Source of the DNA: Pseudomonas ekonensis
Lineage (GTDB): Bacteria > Pseudomonadota > Gammaproteobacteria > Pseudomonadales > Pseudomonadaceae
Direction: 5' to 3'
DNA length: 64,000 bases
NCBI RefSeq assembly: GCF_019145435.1
Contig: NZ_JAHSTS010000001.1
Location: 2,869,682-2,933,681 of the forward strand
Part shown: one piece after another, positions 55,256 through 64,000 of the stretch
How the letters are laid out: each line of letters begins with the position of its first letter
How positions within the stretch are numbered: position 1 is the first letter of the stretch
Translations under genes and position numbers: made by a program
The notes under the pieces: model-generated
What the model was told of the DNA's origin: nothing
What the model saw: the letters and a program-made list of their open reading frames with translations, nothing else
The model's database searches: none

Positions 55256-55283
55256 CGCATTAAATAGATTCGTCCCCTTTCTT
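55226..55283. repeat. Imperfect inverted repeat between cdiI and the membrane-protein gene
   Basis: GAAAAGGGTCAGATCTATT and AAATAGATTCGTCCCCTTTC are inverted relative to each other over about 20 bases with mismatches, around a 17-base centre. The right arm recurs at 54568-54588. Looks like a small mobile or recombination-derived boundary. Confidence 0.55.
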
Positions 55284-55342
55284 TCGCTTTCTTTCGGGCA
55301 ATCTAAACAATCAGTCCAGCAGCAAATAACCTTAAACCTCTC

Positions 55343-55600
55343 TCAATCCACCTCTCTCAAATAAGAGGAAAACTTCCCACCACCCTGATCAAGATGCAAA
55401 CGGCCGCATTTCTGGCAAAGATAAACTGCAACAGCCCCATCATCTATAAGGTTATAAAATTCTTCCTCAGACAACCCACCATCCGCGAGCATGCTCCCAA
55501 TTTCATCTATTTTCTTCTCCGTGATCAACGATAGTTCAAAATCGGAAGCGCCACGAGATAGATTAATCACATTCCCACACACACAAGAAAATTTCGGCAC
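55343..55600 (-). CDS. cdiI: Probable CDI immunity protein, zinc-ribbon type
   Basis: 85 residues, GTG start at 55600 with GAGGG nine bases upstream overlapping the cdiA stop (14-base gap). Two cysteine pairs, CVCG near the N-terminus and CQKCG (residues about 65-69), suggest a zinc ribbon; between them an acidic helical part (IDEIGSMLADGGLSEEEFYNLIDDGAV). Its position directly after the toxin-encoding 3' end of cdiA is diagnostic for the cognate immunity gene, whose product blocks the toxin in the cytoplasm. Confidence 0.8.
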   Translation of the reverse strand: MPKFSCVCGNVINLSRGASDFELSLITEKKIDEIGSMLADGGLSEEEFYNLIDDGAVAVYLCQKCGRLHLDQGGGKFSSYLREVD

Positions 55601-55614
55601 AGCTATTTACCCTC

Positions 55615-58600
55615 TTACGGTCGATTGTATCGAGTAACCACACCATTGGATCCCTGAAAGAAAATCGTCTTGATACTCTGCGAATTTGACTTACCCCACA
55701 TACGACCTGCAATCGAAGACATCTCTGCATTCGAAAGATCAACCTGAACATATACCCCACTAGCTTGATTTGATTTTTTTTCGATCGCTCTAAGTATGCT
55801 GACTGGAGACGGATTCCTAGGTGTGTATACATCAACTGCGCCGACTCCTTGAATCATCAAGTCAGAGGTTCGCTCCCCAGTGATCCCCTGAGAAGACGCC
55901 GTTGCACGGTAAGTTACATCATAGCCTAGACGAGATAACTCCTCTCCTGCCCGTATTTCGTTTTCATCAGGAACTGCACCTATCTCTGTCGTAATAGAGC
56001 CGGGCGTACTGTACATATTGCCGGGAAACAGGCGTGGATCCACCTGCGGCGTAATAGTGCTCCACCCCTCCCCATTTTCGATCGTACTGCCCCCAGTACT
56101 GCTTGGAGACGTGGGCTCGATGGTGAAACCACCGGCGCTCACGGGATGGAGCACGTCTGTTTCCACAATCGGGTTGGTCATCGTGCCGAAGCGAGGATCC
56201 AGCAAGTGTATGGGCAAGCTCGTACCAAGAATCGCCCACCACAATTCAGTCGCCAGCCTTAGACGCTCTTGCATTGGCAGCCCTGAGCCACTGGTGGACT
56301 CCATCAGGCTATTCACCGCCTTACGCATTTCCTCCTGATTCTGCGGTGAATTGGCTGCCGTCAAAAGCGCGCCCCCCAAGGCAGCCAACGCCCCTCCAGC
56401 CATAACCGCCAAAGGCGCAAAGTTCAACTGCCCAGGCATTGAGGTCTGCAAGCGTTTGAACGCGAGCATCAGGCTCAGCGCCAATTCGGGATCGGTCGCG
56501 GCAATTTGAGCAATCCGCTCGACCACCGCTTGCGCTTCAGGGGACGTTGCCCCATTGGTCATGCCGTCGACAGCCTTGCCGATAGTGTCCTTGCGCGTTT
56601 TTTCGTCACGCAAACTTTTGATCAAATATCGGTGAGCAACGCGATTGCCCAATACGTAATTGGCGACGGAGACACCGTTGCCGCGGACGAAGGCATTCGT
56701 GGCAAAAACCAGATCCAGCAGTTTGTTCAGGGACTCAATGCCGTTCTCGCCGTACTTTTCCGCATCCTCCGCCCATTTATCCAGCGTCTTGTCATAGTCC
56801 AGGATCGCATTGATCGACGTGCTGCTCACGTACAGATCCGTTCGGTGCTCGTCATCCCGGGTCACTTCATAGGCTTTGTTCAGATCGCGGTTAAGCCCTG
56901 CCGTAGAGTCTTGTCCAGTTTTCTTGTCATGACGCACGACAATCTCACCCGCGCCAACCGTGGCGTTGAGTGTCTGTTCACGATCCTTGTCGTACTTGTA
57001 GCCCTCTACTGCCCAATTGTTTTTACCGTCCCCCCCCATGCCTTTGTTGGGTTTATCGGCCTGAGAGCCACCGATGCCGTAACTGCCGCCGACATTCAGG
57101 TAGTAACCATGCTCAGTGTCTTTGCCGGTGATATTGCGAAAACCGAGCGTATCGGTATCCAGCTTCAGATTGCCGTTGTCGGCAAAGATAACGGCCCCGT
57201 CCAACTGGGTATGGTCTTGGGTGCGAATGTCGACCTTGCTTTTGCCACTGATGACGGTCTGGTTCTCGACCCAATCGGTCTTGCCGTTAGTTTGTCCATA
57301 ACCCAACGATCCGCTCGCGGTCATGCCGATGCTGAAAGCAAGCGTCAGGCTGGCGTCCATCTCCTTGCCTTCGACTTTCCCGGTATTGGGCACAGACGTC
57401 ACAGTAAGGTTTCGACCAACGTCGCCAGTCACTTCGTCGCCGCGCAAGGTCGCACCGGCAATGGTGGTGTCACGACCACTCTCGAAGTTAAGGGTCTTGC
57501 CCGCGTACAGGTAGGCTTCTTGCTGCTCGACACCCTGGCGCTTGAGATCGCCCAGACCTGCATTGACTGAGCCGTAGAAGCCGAAACCGTCCTTCCCTGC
57601 AATCACCCCACCTTCGGCACCCCAACTGCGCCGACTGTTTTCACTGCTCGACGCATTCTGCGCAGAGAGGATGTTCAAGTCGTTTCCGGCCTTGAGCTTG
57701 ATATCGCGTTCGGCGACAGCTCGGGTTCCTATCAGCGTCAGATCGTTTTTTGCATCCAGATTGATGCTGCCACCAGCATTGAGCTGAGTCGGTAGAGAAA
57801 AGCCTTGAGTGGACTCGCCCTGACTTCCTGCATTGCTGATCCCGACACCGAGTTTGAAGCCGCCAGTGGTGCCCCCCTTCAGGCCACCTTTGCTTTGACT
57901 CTGGTTGGCGTCGCTGTCTTGGGAACCATGGGCGACGTCGAGGGTGATGTCACGGCCGGTGACATTGATGTCGTGACCGGCATCCAACCGGCTGCCATGG
58001 ACGTTGACGTCATTGCCGGCGTCCAGGCTGATATCGTTGGCTGCCGAAAGTGTCGAAGGACGGTGGGTTACCGATGTTCTGGTCTGGGTCTGGCTGATGC
58101 TTGAGCCACCTGCATGACCATCGAATGTCGCCCCACCGAAGAACTGACCCAATGTATCGACCGACTTCAGCACACTTGATCCCTTGCTGACCCCATCCTC
58201 TCCCTTGCCGGTGCCTTGAAGGGTATTGAGCGTGTTACCGATGTTATAGGCGATAGTGGTCGTGGTGCCGTTGCGTTTCACGCTGTCCCAGGTGGTGACC
58301 GCACTGGCTTGTTCCGCTGCATCAATGTTGATGTCTCGTTTGGCGCCGATCTTCAGATCGATGCCTGACTGCATGTCCGAACCTTGCAGGTTGACATCGC
58401 GGCCGGCGTTGACCTTAAGGTTCTGACCCGCGGATATGGAGCTGCCGGCAGCGGTATGCCCGGAGCTTTCGGTACCCTTCTTGATGGTTTCATTGCCGAC
58501 GAACGTGCTGAACCCATTGCTGTCGATAGTCTGTTTGATGCCGTAGCTCTTGTTGGTTTCCCAACTGCTGCTGCGTTGCTCATCGATGCTGGCCACAACG

Positions 58601-61600
58601 TTTACATCGCGGCCCGCATCGAGGTTGGCGTCGTGTCCCGCATTGATGCCGCTGCCGATGACATTAATGTCTCGTGTGGCTTTCAGAATGGCGTCATGAC
58701 CGGCATTGATTTCGCTGCCGACACTAGTTGAACTGACGACTTCACGGCCGCCCTTATGCGAAGCGTTCGCCGTGATATCAGCCCCGGCCCCTGGCGTGCC
58801 CGCAATCAAGCCCACCGTATCCTTGAGAGACAAGCCCAGTTTTTTCTTGAACTCTTCTGCACGGCTATAGGCTTCGTTGTCTGCGGAAGAAAGATTGATG
58901 TCACCGGCCTTGTCCAAAAGCCCGGCATGCAGTTCCGCGTTGTTGTCCGCGTTGATGACACTGGCGTTCAGGTTGATGTCACGGCCACCGATGATGACGG
59001 CGTCGTGCTTTGCGTTCAGTTCGCTGCCGACTTGAGTGACGTTGGTCTGCAGCTGGCTGCTGCCCTTGGACGACAACCCGAACAGTCCGGTTTTGGTCTT
59101 CTTGGAGTAGGATCCGCTTTCCTCGGTAGCCGAGAGCACCGAAACGTCATTCTTGGCGCCCAGAATCAGGTCATTCCCGGCACTCAACTGGCTGCCGATG
59201 ATGGTGACATTGCGTCCCCCGTCGAGATTGACGCTGCCGTCTTCATCCTGGTGGGTATTGACGGTGAGACTCTGGCCGGCCTCGATCACTGAAGCGACGT
59301 TGGTGCTGTCGTAGTTCTCACTTTGCGTGGTCTTGCTGCGCCCGAAGGAGCCGTTTTTCTTCTTGTAGTAGTAAGAAGAGCTTTCGTCCTTGGCTGAGGC
59401 AACCAGAATGTCCTGTTCGGCATTCAAGCTGACATTTTCCTCTGCCTTGATCCGACTGGCGATGATCCCCAGATCATTGCCTGCATGGATCGCAATGTCT
59501 CGACCCGAGTTCAGCACCGTAGCCTGTTGGCTGATACTGTGACTCTCTTGTGCGAATTTCTTGCTGCGCGATACATAGTCGCTTTCGTTGGCCGCAGAGC
59601 TGAGAAGAATGTTGTTCCCTGCGGTCAAGTCGAGATCAAGCTTGGCGTCCAAACGACTCGCTATGGCGGTAATGTCACGTTCAGCCGAGATTGACAAATC
59701 CCGCCCGGACTTCACCTCCGCCCCCTGCTGAGTCACGGTCTGGTTGAGGAAACTGCTTCCACGGCCAGTGGTGCTGCGATCCTGCACCGAGGTGATGTTG
59801 ATGTCGCGATCAGCGTCCAGCGTCATGTCCCGGCCGCTTTGCAGCACGCCGCCGATGTTGTTGATGTCGCGCCCGGAATCGATCTTCAGGTCGTTGGCCG
59901 CTTCGATTCGCGCCGCGTTGTCGAGCACGTCGCGGTGGAACAGGCTTGTGCCGCGACTGCCGTCGATGCTGTTCACGTCGCGCTGGTTGATCACGTCGCC
60001 GCGGGTCGTGGTGAGCGTGACGTCACGCCCGGAGATGATGCCGCCGGACTTGTTGACGATGTCGTTGCCGGCCTTGAGGGTCAGGCGCTCGCCGGCTTCG
60101 ATCAGGCCGCTGTTGGTGAGGTTGTTGCCGGCTTCGGCCGACAGGTTGTTCGATGCCTTCAGCGTGCCGGCGTTGTTCAGGTCGCCGCCGGCGATCAGGG
60201 TCACGTCGTTGCCTTGGATCAACGCCCCGTTCGGCGCCAGGCGGTTGTTGGCCTGCGCCATGTAAAGCACAGGCACCAGCACCTTTTCGCCGTTCACTTC
60301 GTGCTCTTCGAGCCAGACGATGTCGTGGGTCAGCGCCGCCACTTGCTGGGCGGTCAGGGTCACGCCGACGGACAGGTTGAGCTCGTTCTTGCTCGCCACC
60401 GCGTTGTTCATCAGGTACTTGAACATCGCTTCGTCGGAGGTCTGGCCGTCGATGAAGCGCTGGCCCGTGCGGGCGACCACGGCCTGCTGCACCAGACGCT
60501 GTTCGAACAGGCCGTCGCCCAGGCGCTTGGCGCTGGTGTCGGGGTCGTAGCCGAGCTTGCCCAGCAGGTAGTCCGAGCTCATGAACGACTTGAGGTTGGT
60601 CAGCGCCGGGTTGGTCTCGATGAGGTACTTGTGCGGGTTGGAACTCACACTGGTGTCGGGCAGCCCTTCAACACGCTGTACGTAAAATGAGGTGGCTTTG
60701 CCGCCTGGCGACAGCACGCCCACCGGCTTGTCGGTGCCGGCATTCACGCTGACCGGAACAGTCTTGTCACCGAGGCTCAACGACGGACGTTCCGCCAGGC
60801 TCAAGTCACGCTTACCTGTCGATACCGGGCCGTTTTGGTCGAACTGCAATGGAGTGGCCGACCTGACCGGCATACCGTCAGTGCGCGAGCTAGCAGCGGC
60901 GGCAATCGTGCCGATGCTCCAGTCGTGCTCCACTGCGGGGGTCGGATCGGCGCCTTCCTTGTGACTGAAGCGGAACAAGCCATTTTCACCAGCCGGCAGG
61001 GTGAAACCCGGCAACGTCAGAGGGTTGACCTGTTGCTGGGCCAGATCGGGAGGCAACTGCGAATTGATGCGGATGACGGTCGGCGTCACCTGTCCGCCCA
61101 ACTGTGTGGATCCTAGACGGGACGTACCGGCTGCCGTCGCGTTGCCGTTGCGCACGACTCCGTTGTCCAGTTTGTTCGATGCATTGATGTAGACGGTGCC
61201 GCCGGCCTGCACGACGGCGTTGGCATTGGTCGAAGGACCGCTTTCGACGGTGGTGTTTCGGAAGAATGTTGCATTTTTTACTGCATCCGGAGCCTCGACA
61301 CGTACGCCATCGTTGTAATGCGGTAACTCAAAATTCAGTTTGCCGAGTTCCACATGAATTGAGCCGAACGCAATGTAGCCATCCGATTCGCCACCGGTTG
61401 CACGGGTTCTTACACGCGTCAAAGATTCAACATTTTCACCGTTCCATACATGCAAGTTGGGTCTGACAAACTTTCCCTGCCCCGCAATGTAACCGAGCTC
61501 TCCTGAGTCATACCCCGGATCATTGGCAGCGTTGTAATTCATGACTGCCTGCCAAAAGCGCAAGTCTTTCGTTTGTCCGTCAAACCAGCGGGTGACGGTG

Positions 61601-64000
61601 TACTCACCGACAGATGCCCCTTGGTTGGTGAAATTTTGCAGATTGAGCGTCAGGTTGCCGCCAGCGCTGACTACAGAAGCGTCATTAATGAACTCACGAC
61701 CATTCCCCACGAGGTTTCGGCCGGCCGTCAATGTGCCGGAGGCCGAATCCTTGACGATGGAGGACTTGTAGTTTTCGACCCAAACCAAATGGCTTGGGGA
61801 TGCATCTCCGTTACTGATATCTCCAAACGAAGAACAGCTATAACACCGTACCCCAATGGCGCCGGAAACCAGCCCGCCCCCCGCCACCTCAAACACATCC
61901 TTGCGGTTCTCGATGCGATCCGCCGCCAAGTTCAGGTCGCCGACGCTTTCGATAGTCCCTGAAAGGTTTTCGATCGATGAGCTCCAGCCACCGATGCCGT
62001 CCCGCGAGATGCTGATGTCGCCAATACCGTAGATATCGGCATAGCGATTGGTCAGTGTGCCGACACGCAGTTGCATGTCAGCACCGCTGAAAATCAGGCT
62101 GTTCTGGTTCAGCAGAGAGTTGGCGGTGATCGTCACTTTGCTGCTGCCGCCAAGCGTCCCGTTGTTGATCAGCGTGTCTGCATTGACGTTGAGGTCGCCA
62201 ACGGATGTGAGCCGTCCCAGATTGGTCAGGCTGCCGCGACTGGTGACCGTGGTCTTGGAGGCTCCCGTGATGCTGGCTGCCGAAGGCAATTCGATTTGCG
62301 CAGCAGTGAGGCCCAAGTCCCCGACGCTGCTGAGTCGGCCATTGCCGTAGTAACGACCGCTCAGCTGAATGTCCAATCCGCCGCCAGCGGCAATCAACCC
62401 ATCGTTGTTCCAGTTCCCGCCGCGCCCGACCAGCTTGGTCGTCGCCAGCAGTTGTCCGCTTGCCGATTGAGTGAAATTGTTGACGTTGACCGTAAGGCGC
62501 CCAGCCTGAATGACGCTGCTGTTGGTCCAACTGTCGGCGGCCAAGGTCAAGCCACCCAGGGTGACCAGCGAGCCGCCGGCATTCATGACATTCGCGGTGG
62601 AGATGCCGAATTCGCCCGTTCCGACGTGGGTGATAGTACCGCCCGCATTGAGGAAGCCCGGTGTGGTGAGAATGAGATCGGTGTTGGCGGTTTCCACCAG
62701 GCCGTTACGGTTGTCGAACAGGCTGCCGATCTGGAAATCGGTCTTGCCGGCGTTGCCCAGCGCCCGCAGCTTGCCGCCCTGGTTGTCGAGGTTGGCGGCG
62801 CGGATGGCCAGGGTGCTGGCGCTTTCGATCAGGCCGCCGCGGTTGGAAAAATTGCCGTTGCTGACAACGTCGATCTTACTGGCGCCGATTTGGCCGCCAT
62901 CGTTGTTCACAGAGCCGGCGGTGGCGTTGAGCAGGCCTTTGGCGTAGATCCCGCCGCCGCTGTTGTCCAGGAGATTGCTCCCTGCATCGAGCAGGATATC
63001 GCCCGTGTTAGCAGCGATTCGCCCCGCGCCGCTGTAGATGCCGCCCCAAGCACGCAGATCGATCCGGCTGCCCTCGACCTTGCCGCCCTGACCGTTGCGC
63101 AGCACGCCGGTCAGGCGGCTTTGCATCAGCCCCTTGAGGCTCGACAGCATCCCGCCACGGTTATCGAGACTGCTGGCGCTCAGGGTCAGGTCGCCATTGC
63201 GGGCGATGAGTTTGCCACCCTGGTTGTCGATGGCCCCGGTGCCCGCGTCAACGGTCAACGCGTTGCCGGCCTGCACGGCGCCGTTGCCGTTGTTCAGCCC
63301 GCCAACGGTGAGGATCACATCGCCCTCACGGCTGTTGATCAAGCCATCGGCATCGTTGCGAAGCGTGCCGGCGGAGGCGATCTCAAGCCGGCCATCAGCC
63401 GAAATCGTCCCCTGCTGGCTGTTGTTCATCTCGCCTGCGGTCAGCAGTTTCAGCCAAGACTGGCTGATCAACTGGCCACCTTGGTTGTCGATGCCGCTGG
63501 CGCGCAGGATCTCCAGCGGACCCGCGCTGCCCAGAACGCCGTTGATGTTGGTCAGCGCACCGAGCAGGTCGAGGGCAACGCTGCCGTCGCCTACGAGACG
63601 GCCACCGGTATTGTCCAGTCGCGAACCGGTGACGGTCATGGTCTTGGCGGCGGTGATACGGCCGCCGGCGTTGTTCAGGTCGGTTGCACGAATATCGAGA
63701 GTGCCGCTGCTTTCGATCAGACCGCCTGAGGAGTTGATCAGGGTGCCGTCAGTAAAGGTGAGCGACTGCCGGTCGCCGCTGGTGATGATGCCGGCGGTGT
63801 TGTCGAGGCTGGCCGCCTTGATGGTCACCTCGCCCTTGCCGCCCAGGCCGCCTTTGCTGTGGTTGACCAGGGCGCCGCTGAGGTCGATGGCCAGATCGCC
63901 GAACTGGCTGGAAACCGTGCCTTCCTGGCTGTTGTCGAGGCTGCCGCCGTCGACGGTCACGCCGTTCCAGCCGGACACCAGGCCGCCCTGGTTCAGGGTT
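55615..64000 (-). CDS. cdiA: CdiA-like contact-dependent inhibition exoprotein, C-terminal 2.8k residues (N-terminus beyond right edge)
   Basis: An uninterrupted frame of about 2794 codons; the TPS domain lies outside. Order visible: haemagglutinin repeats (LDNxGG type) over the first ~650 residues; a cysteine-containing segment near RCYSCSSFGD; a central region (SDYLLGKLGYDPDTSAKRL...VLYMAQANNRL); FHA-2 repeats of the SGRDINLTA type (about 57.7-60.2 kb); a pretoxin region with a hydrophobic stretch (LAVMAGGALAALGGALLTA); and a C-terminal domain of ~125 residues. That domain (GEELSRLGYDV, GERTSDLMIQG, AVDVYTPRNP, AIEKKSNQ) matches the PD-(D/E)XK tRNase type of CdiA C-termini. Delivered into neighbouring cells on contact; cdiI follows. 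Confidence 0.92.
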   Translation of the reverse strand, partial: TLNQGGLVSGWNGVTVDGGSLDNSQEGTVSSQFGDLAIDLSGALVNHSKGGLGGKGEVTIKAASLDNTAGIITSGDRQSLTFTDGTLINSSGGLIESSGTLDIRATDLNNAGGRITAAKTMTVTGSRLDNTGGRLVGDGSVALDLLGALTNINGVLGSAGPLEILRASGIDNQGGQLISQSWLKLLTAGEMNNSQQGTISADGRLEIASAGTLRNDADGLINSREGDVILTVGGLNNGNGAVQAGNALTVDAGTGAIDNQGGKLIARNGDLTLSASSLDNRGGMLSSLKGLMQSRLTGVLRNGQGGKVEGSRIDLRAWGGIYSGAGRIAANTGDILLDAGSNLLDNSGGGIYAKGLLNATAGSVNNDGGQIGASKIDVVSNGNFSNRGGLIESASTLAIRAANLDNQGGKLRALGNAGKTDFQIGSLFDNRNGLVETANTDLILTTPGFLNAGGTITHVGTGEFGISTANVMNAGGSLVTLGGLTLAADSWTNSSVIQAGRLTVNVNNFTQSASGQLLATTKLVGRGGNWNNDGLIAAGGGLDIQLSGRYYGNGRLSSVGDLGLTAAQIELPSAASITGASKTTVTSRGSLTNLGRLTSVGDLNVNADTLINNGTLGGSSKVTITANSLLNQNSLIFSGADMQLRVGTLTNRYADIYGIGDISISRDGIGGWSSSIENLSGTIESVGDLNLAADRIENRKDVFEVAGGGLVSGAIGVRCYSCSSFGDISNGDASPSHLVWVENYKSSIVKDSASGTLTAGRNLVGNGREFINDASVVSAGGNLTLNLQNFTNQGASVGEYTVTRWFDGQTKDLRFWQAVMNYNAANDPGYDSGELGYIAGQGKFVRPNLHVWNGENVESLTRVRTRATGGESDGYIAFGSIHVELGKLNFELPHYNDGVRVEAPDAVKNATFFRNTTVESGPSTNANAVVQAGGTVYINASNKLDNGVVRNGNATAAGTSRLGSTQLGGQVTPTVIRINSQLPPDLAQQQVNPLTLPGFTLPAGENGLFRFSHKEGADPTPAVEHDWSIGTIAAAASSRTDGMPVRSATPLQFDQNGPVSTGKRDLSLAERPSLSLGDKTVPVSVNAGTDKPVGVLSPGGKATSFYVQRVEGLPDTSVSSNPHKYLIETNPALTNLKSFMSSDYLLGKLGYDPDTSAKRLGDGLFEQRLVQQAVVARTGQRFIDGQTSDEAMFKYLMNNAVASKNELNLSVGVTLTAQQVAALTHDIVWLEEHEVNGEKVLVPVLYMAQANNRLAPNGALIQGNDVTLIAGGDLNNAGTLKASNNLSAEAGNNLTNSGLIEAGERLTLKAGNDIVNKSGGIISGRDVTLTTTRGDVINQRDVNSIDGSRGTSLFHRDVLDNAARIEAANDLKIDSGRDINNIGGVLQSGRDMTLDADRDINITSVQDRSTTGRGSSFLNQTVTQQGAEVKSGRDLSISAERDITAIASRLDAKLDLDLTAGNNILLSSAANESDYVSRSKKFAQESHSISQQATVLNSGRDIAIHAGNDLGIIASRIKAEENVSLNAEQDILVASAKDESSSYYYKKKNGSFGRSKTTQSENYDSTNVASVIEAGQSLTVNTHQDEDGSVNLDGGRNVTIIGSQLSAGNDLILGAKNDVSVLSATEESGSYSKKTKTGLFGLSSKGSSQLQTNVTQVGSELNAKHDAVIIGGRDINLNASVINADNNAELHAGLLDKAGDINLSSADNEAYSRAEEFKKKLGLSLKDTVGLIAGTPGAGADITANASHKGGREVVSSTSVGSEINAGHDAILKATRDINVIGSGINAGHDANLDAGRDVNVVASIDEQRSSSWETNKSYGIKQTIDSNGFSTFVGNETIKKGTESSGHTAAGSSISAGQNLKVNAGRDVNLQGSDMQSGIDLKIGAKRDINIDAAEQASAVTTWDSVKRNGTTTTIAYNIGNTLNTLQGTGKGEDGVSKGSSVLKSVDTLGQFFGGATFDGHAGGSSISQTQTRTSVTHRPSTLSAANDISLDAGNDVNVHGSRLDAGHDINVTGRDITLDVAHGSQDSDANQSQSKGGLKGGTTGGFKLGVGISNAGSQGESTQGFSLPTQLNAGGSINLDAKNDLTLIGTRAVAERDIKLKAGNDLNILSAQNASSSENSRRSWGAEGGVIAGKDGFGFYGSVNAGLGDLKRQGVEQQEAYLYAGKTLNFESGRDTTIAGATLRGDEVTGDVGRNLTVTSVPNTGKVEGKEMDASLTLAFSIGMTASGSLGYGQTNGKTDWVENQTVISGKSKVDIRTQDHTQLDGAVIFADNGNLKLDTDTLGFRNITGKDTEHGYYLNVGGSYGIGGSQADKPNKGMGGDGKNNWAVEGYKYDKDREQTLNATVGAGEIVVRHDKKTGQDSTAGLNRDLNKAYEVTRDDEHRTDLYVSSTSINAILDYDKTLDKWAEDAEKYGENGIESLNKLLDLVFATNAFVRGNGVSVANYVLGNRVAHRYLIKSLRDEKTRKDTIGKAVDGMTNGATSPEAQAVVERIAQIAATDPELALSLMLAFKRLQTSMPGQLNFAPLAVMAGGALAALGGALLTAANSPQNQEEMRKAVNSLMESTSGSGLPMQERLRLATELWWAILGTSLPIHLLDPRFGTMTNPIVETDVLHPVSAGGFTIEPTSPSSTGGSTIENGEGWSTITPQVDPRLFPGNMYSTPGSITTEIGAVPDENEIRAGEELSRLGYDVTYRATASSQGITGERTSDLMIQGVGAVDVYTPRNPSPVSILRAIEKKSNQASGVYVQVDLSNAEMSSIAGRMWGKSNSQSIKTIFFQGSNGVVTRYNRP

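Overview
The window is high-GC DNA from a fluorescent-group Pseudomonas, judging by gene content and the REP/REPIN elements (GTGGGAGC...GCTCCCAC). Both ends lie inside giant two-partner-secretion exoproteins on the minus strand: the N-terminus of one filamentous-haemagglutinin-like protein on the left (1-3672) and the C-terminal 2.8k residues of a CdiA-like protein on the right (55615-64000).

Layout. 4.1-9.6 kb: sbcD-sbcC-GST, overlapping genes. 9.6-10.7 kb: four very small exported or membrane proteins. 10.8-12.3 kb: periplasmic lactonase-fold protein and a DUF5629 protein. 12.6-19.4 kb: a divergent C5 sugar-acid cluster (MFS carrier, AraD1-type FAH dehydratase, alpha-ketoglutarate semialdehyde dehydrogenase; opposite strand IlvD/Edd dehydratase and FadR-type regulator), an oxidative Weimberg-type route to 2-oxoglutarate. 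19.5-23 kb: RND/MMPL exporter with a YCF48-like beta-propeller. 23.4-35.1 kb: a catabolic locus (DUF1185, alpha/beta hydrolase, aldehyde dehydrogenase, flavin reductase, carboxymuconolactone-decarboxylase-like protein, GntR/FCD regulator, zinc-ribbon Nudix, DUF1330, RibB-RibX fusion, spermidine/putrescine-type ABC importer). 35.2-50.3 kb: ordinary genes (ParD-like/Map pair, reverse transsulfuration, a tandem-repeat exported protein, histidine kinase/response regulator, tRNA-Gln, SBF symporter, AraC regulator, amidase, Dyp peroxidase, TerC, polyamine-binding protein). 50.6-53.9 kb: NCS1 permease and a flavin reductase/LLM monooxygenase pair. 53.9-55.6 kb: small genes of the CDI immunity region, two of them in modules ending in a 134-bp direct repeat.

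The main finding is that the 23-35 kb and 50-54 kb blocks carry the same 16-bp element (TATTATGGTATACCAT and close variants) in front of five transcription units: DUF1185 operon, ribBX/DUF1330, ABC importer, NCS1 permease and reductase-LLM pair. The only local-regulator candidate inside the block is the GntR/FCD protein at 27505-28269. This defines a regulon for one flavin-dependent catabolic pathway, with two importers, a two-component monooxygenase, a second paralogous reductase, an aldehyde dehydrogenase, a hydrolase and a dedicated flavin-precursor enzyme. The enzyme set resembles TgnA-D of trigonelline breakdown, so oxygenative opening of an N-heterocycle is my working hypothesis; the substrate cannot be read from sequence.

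All translations, alignments and motif matches here were made by eye; no database search was run.
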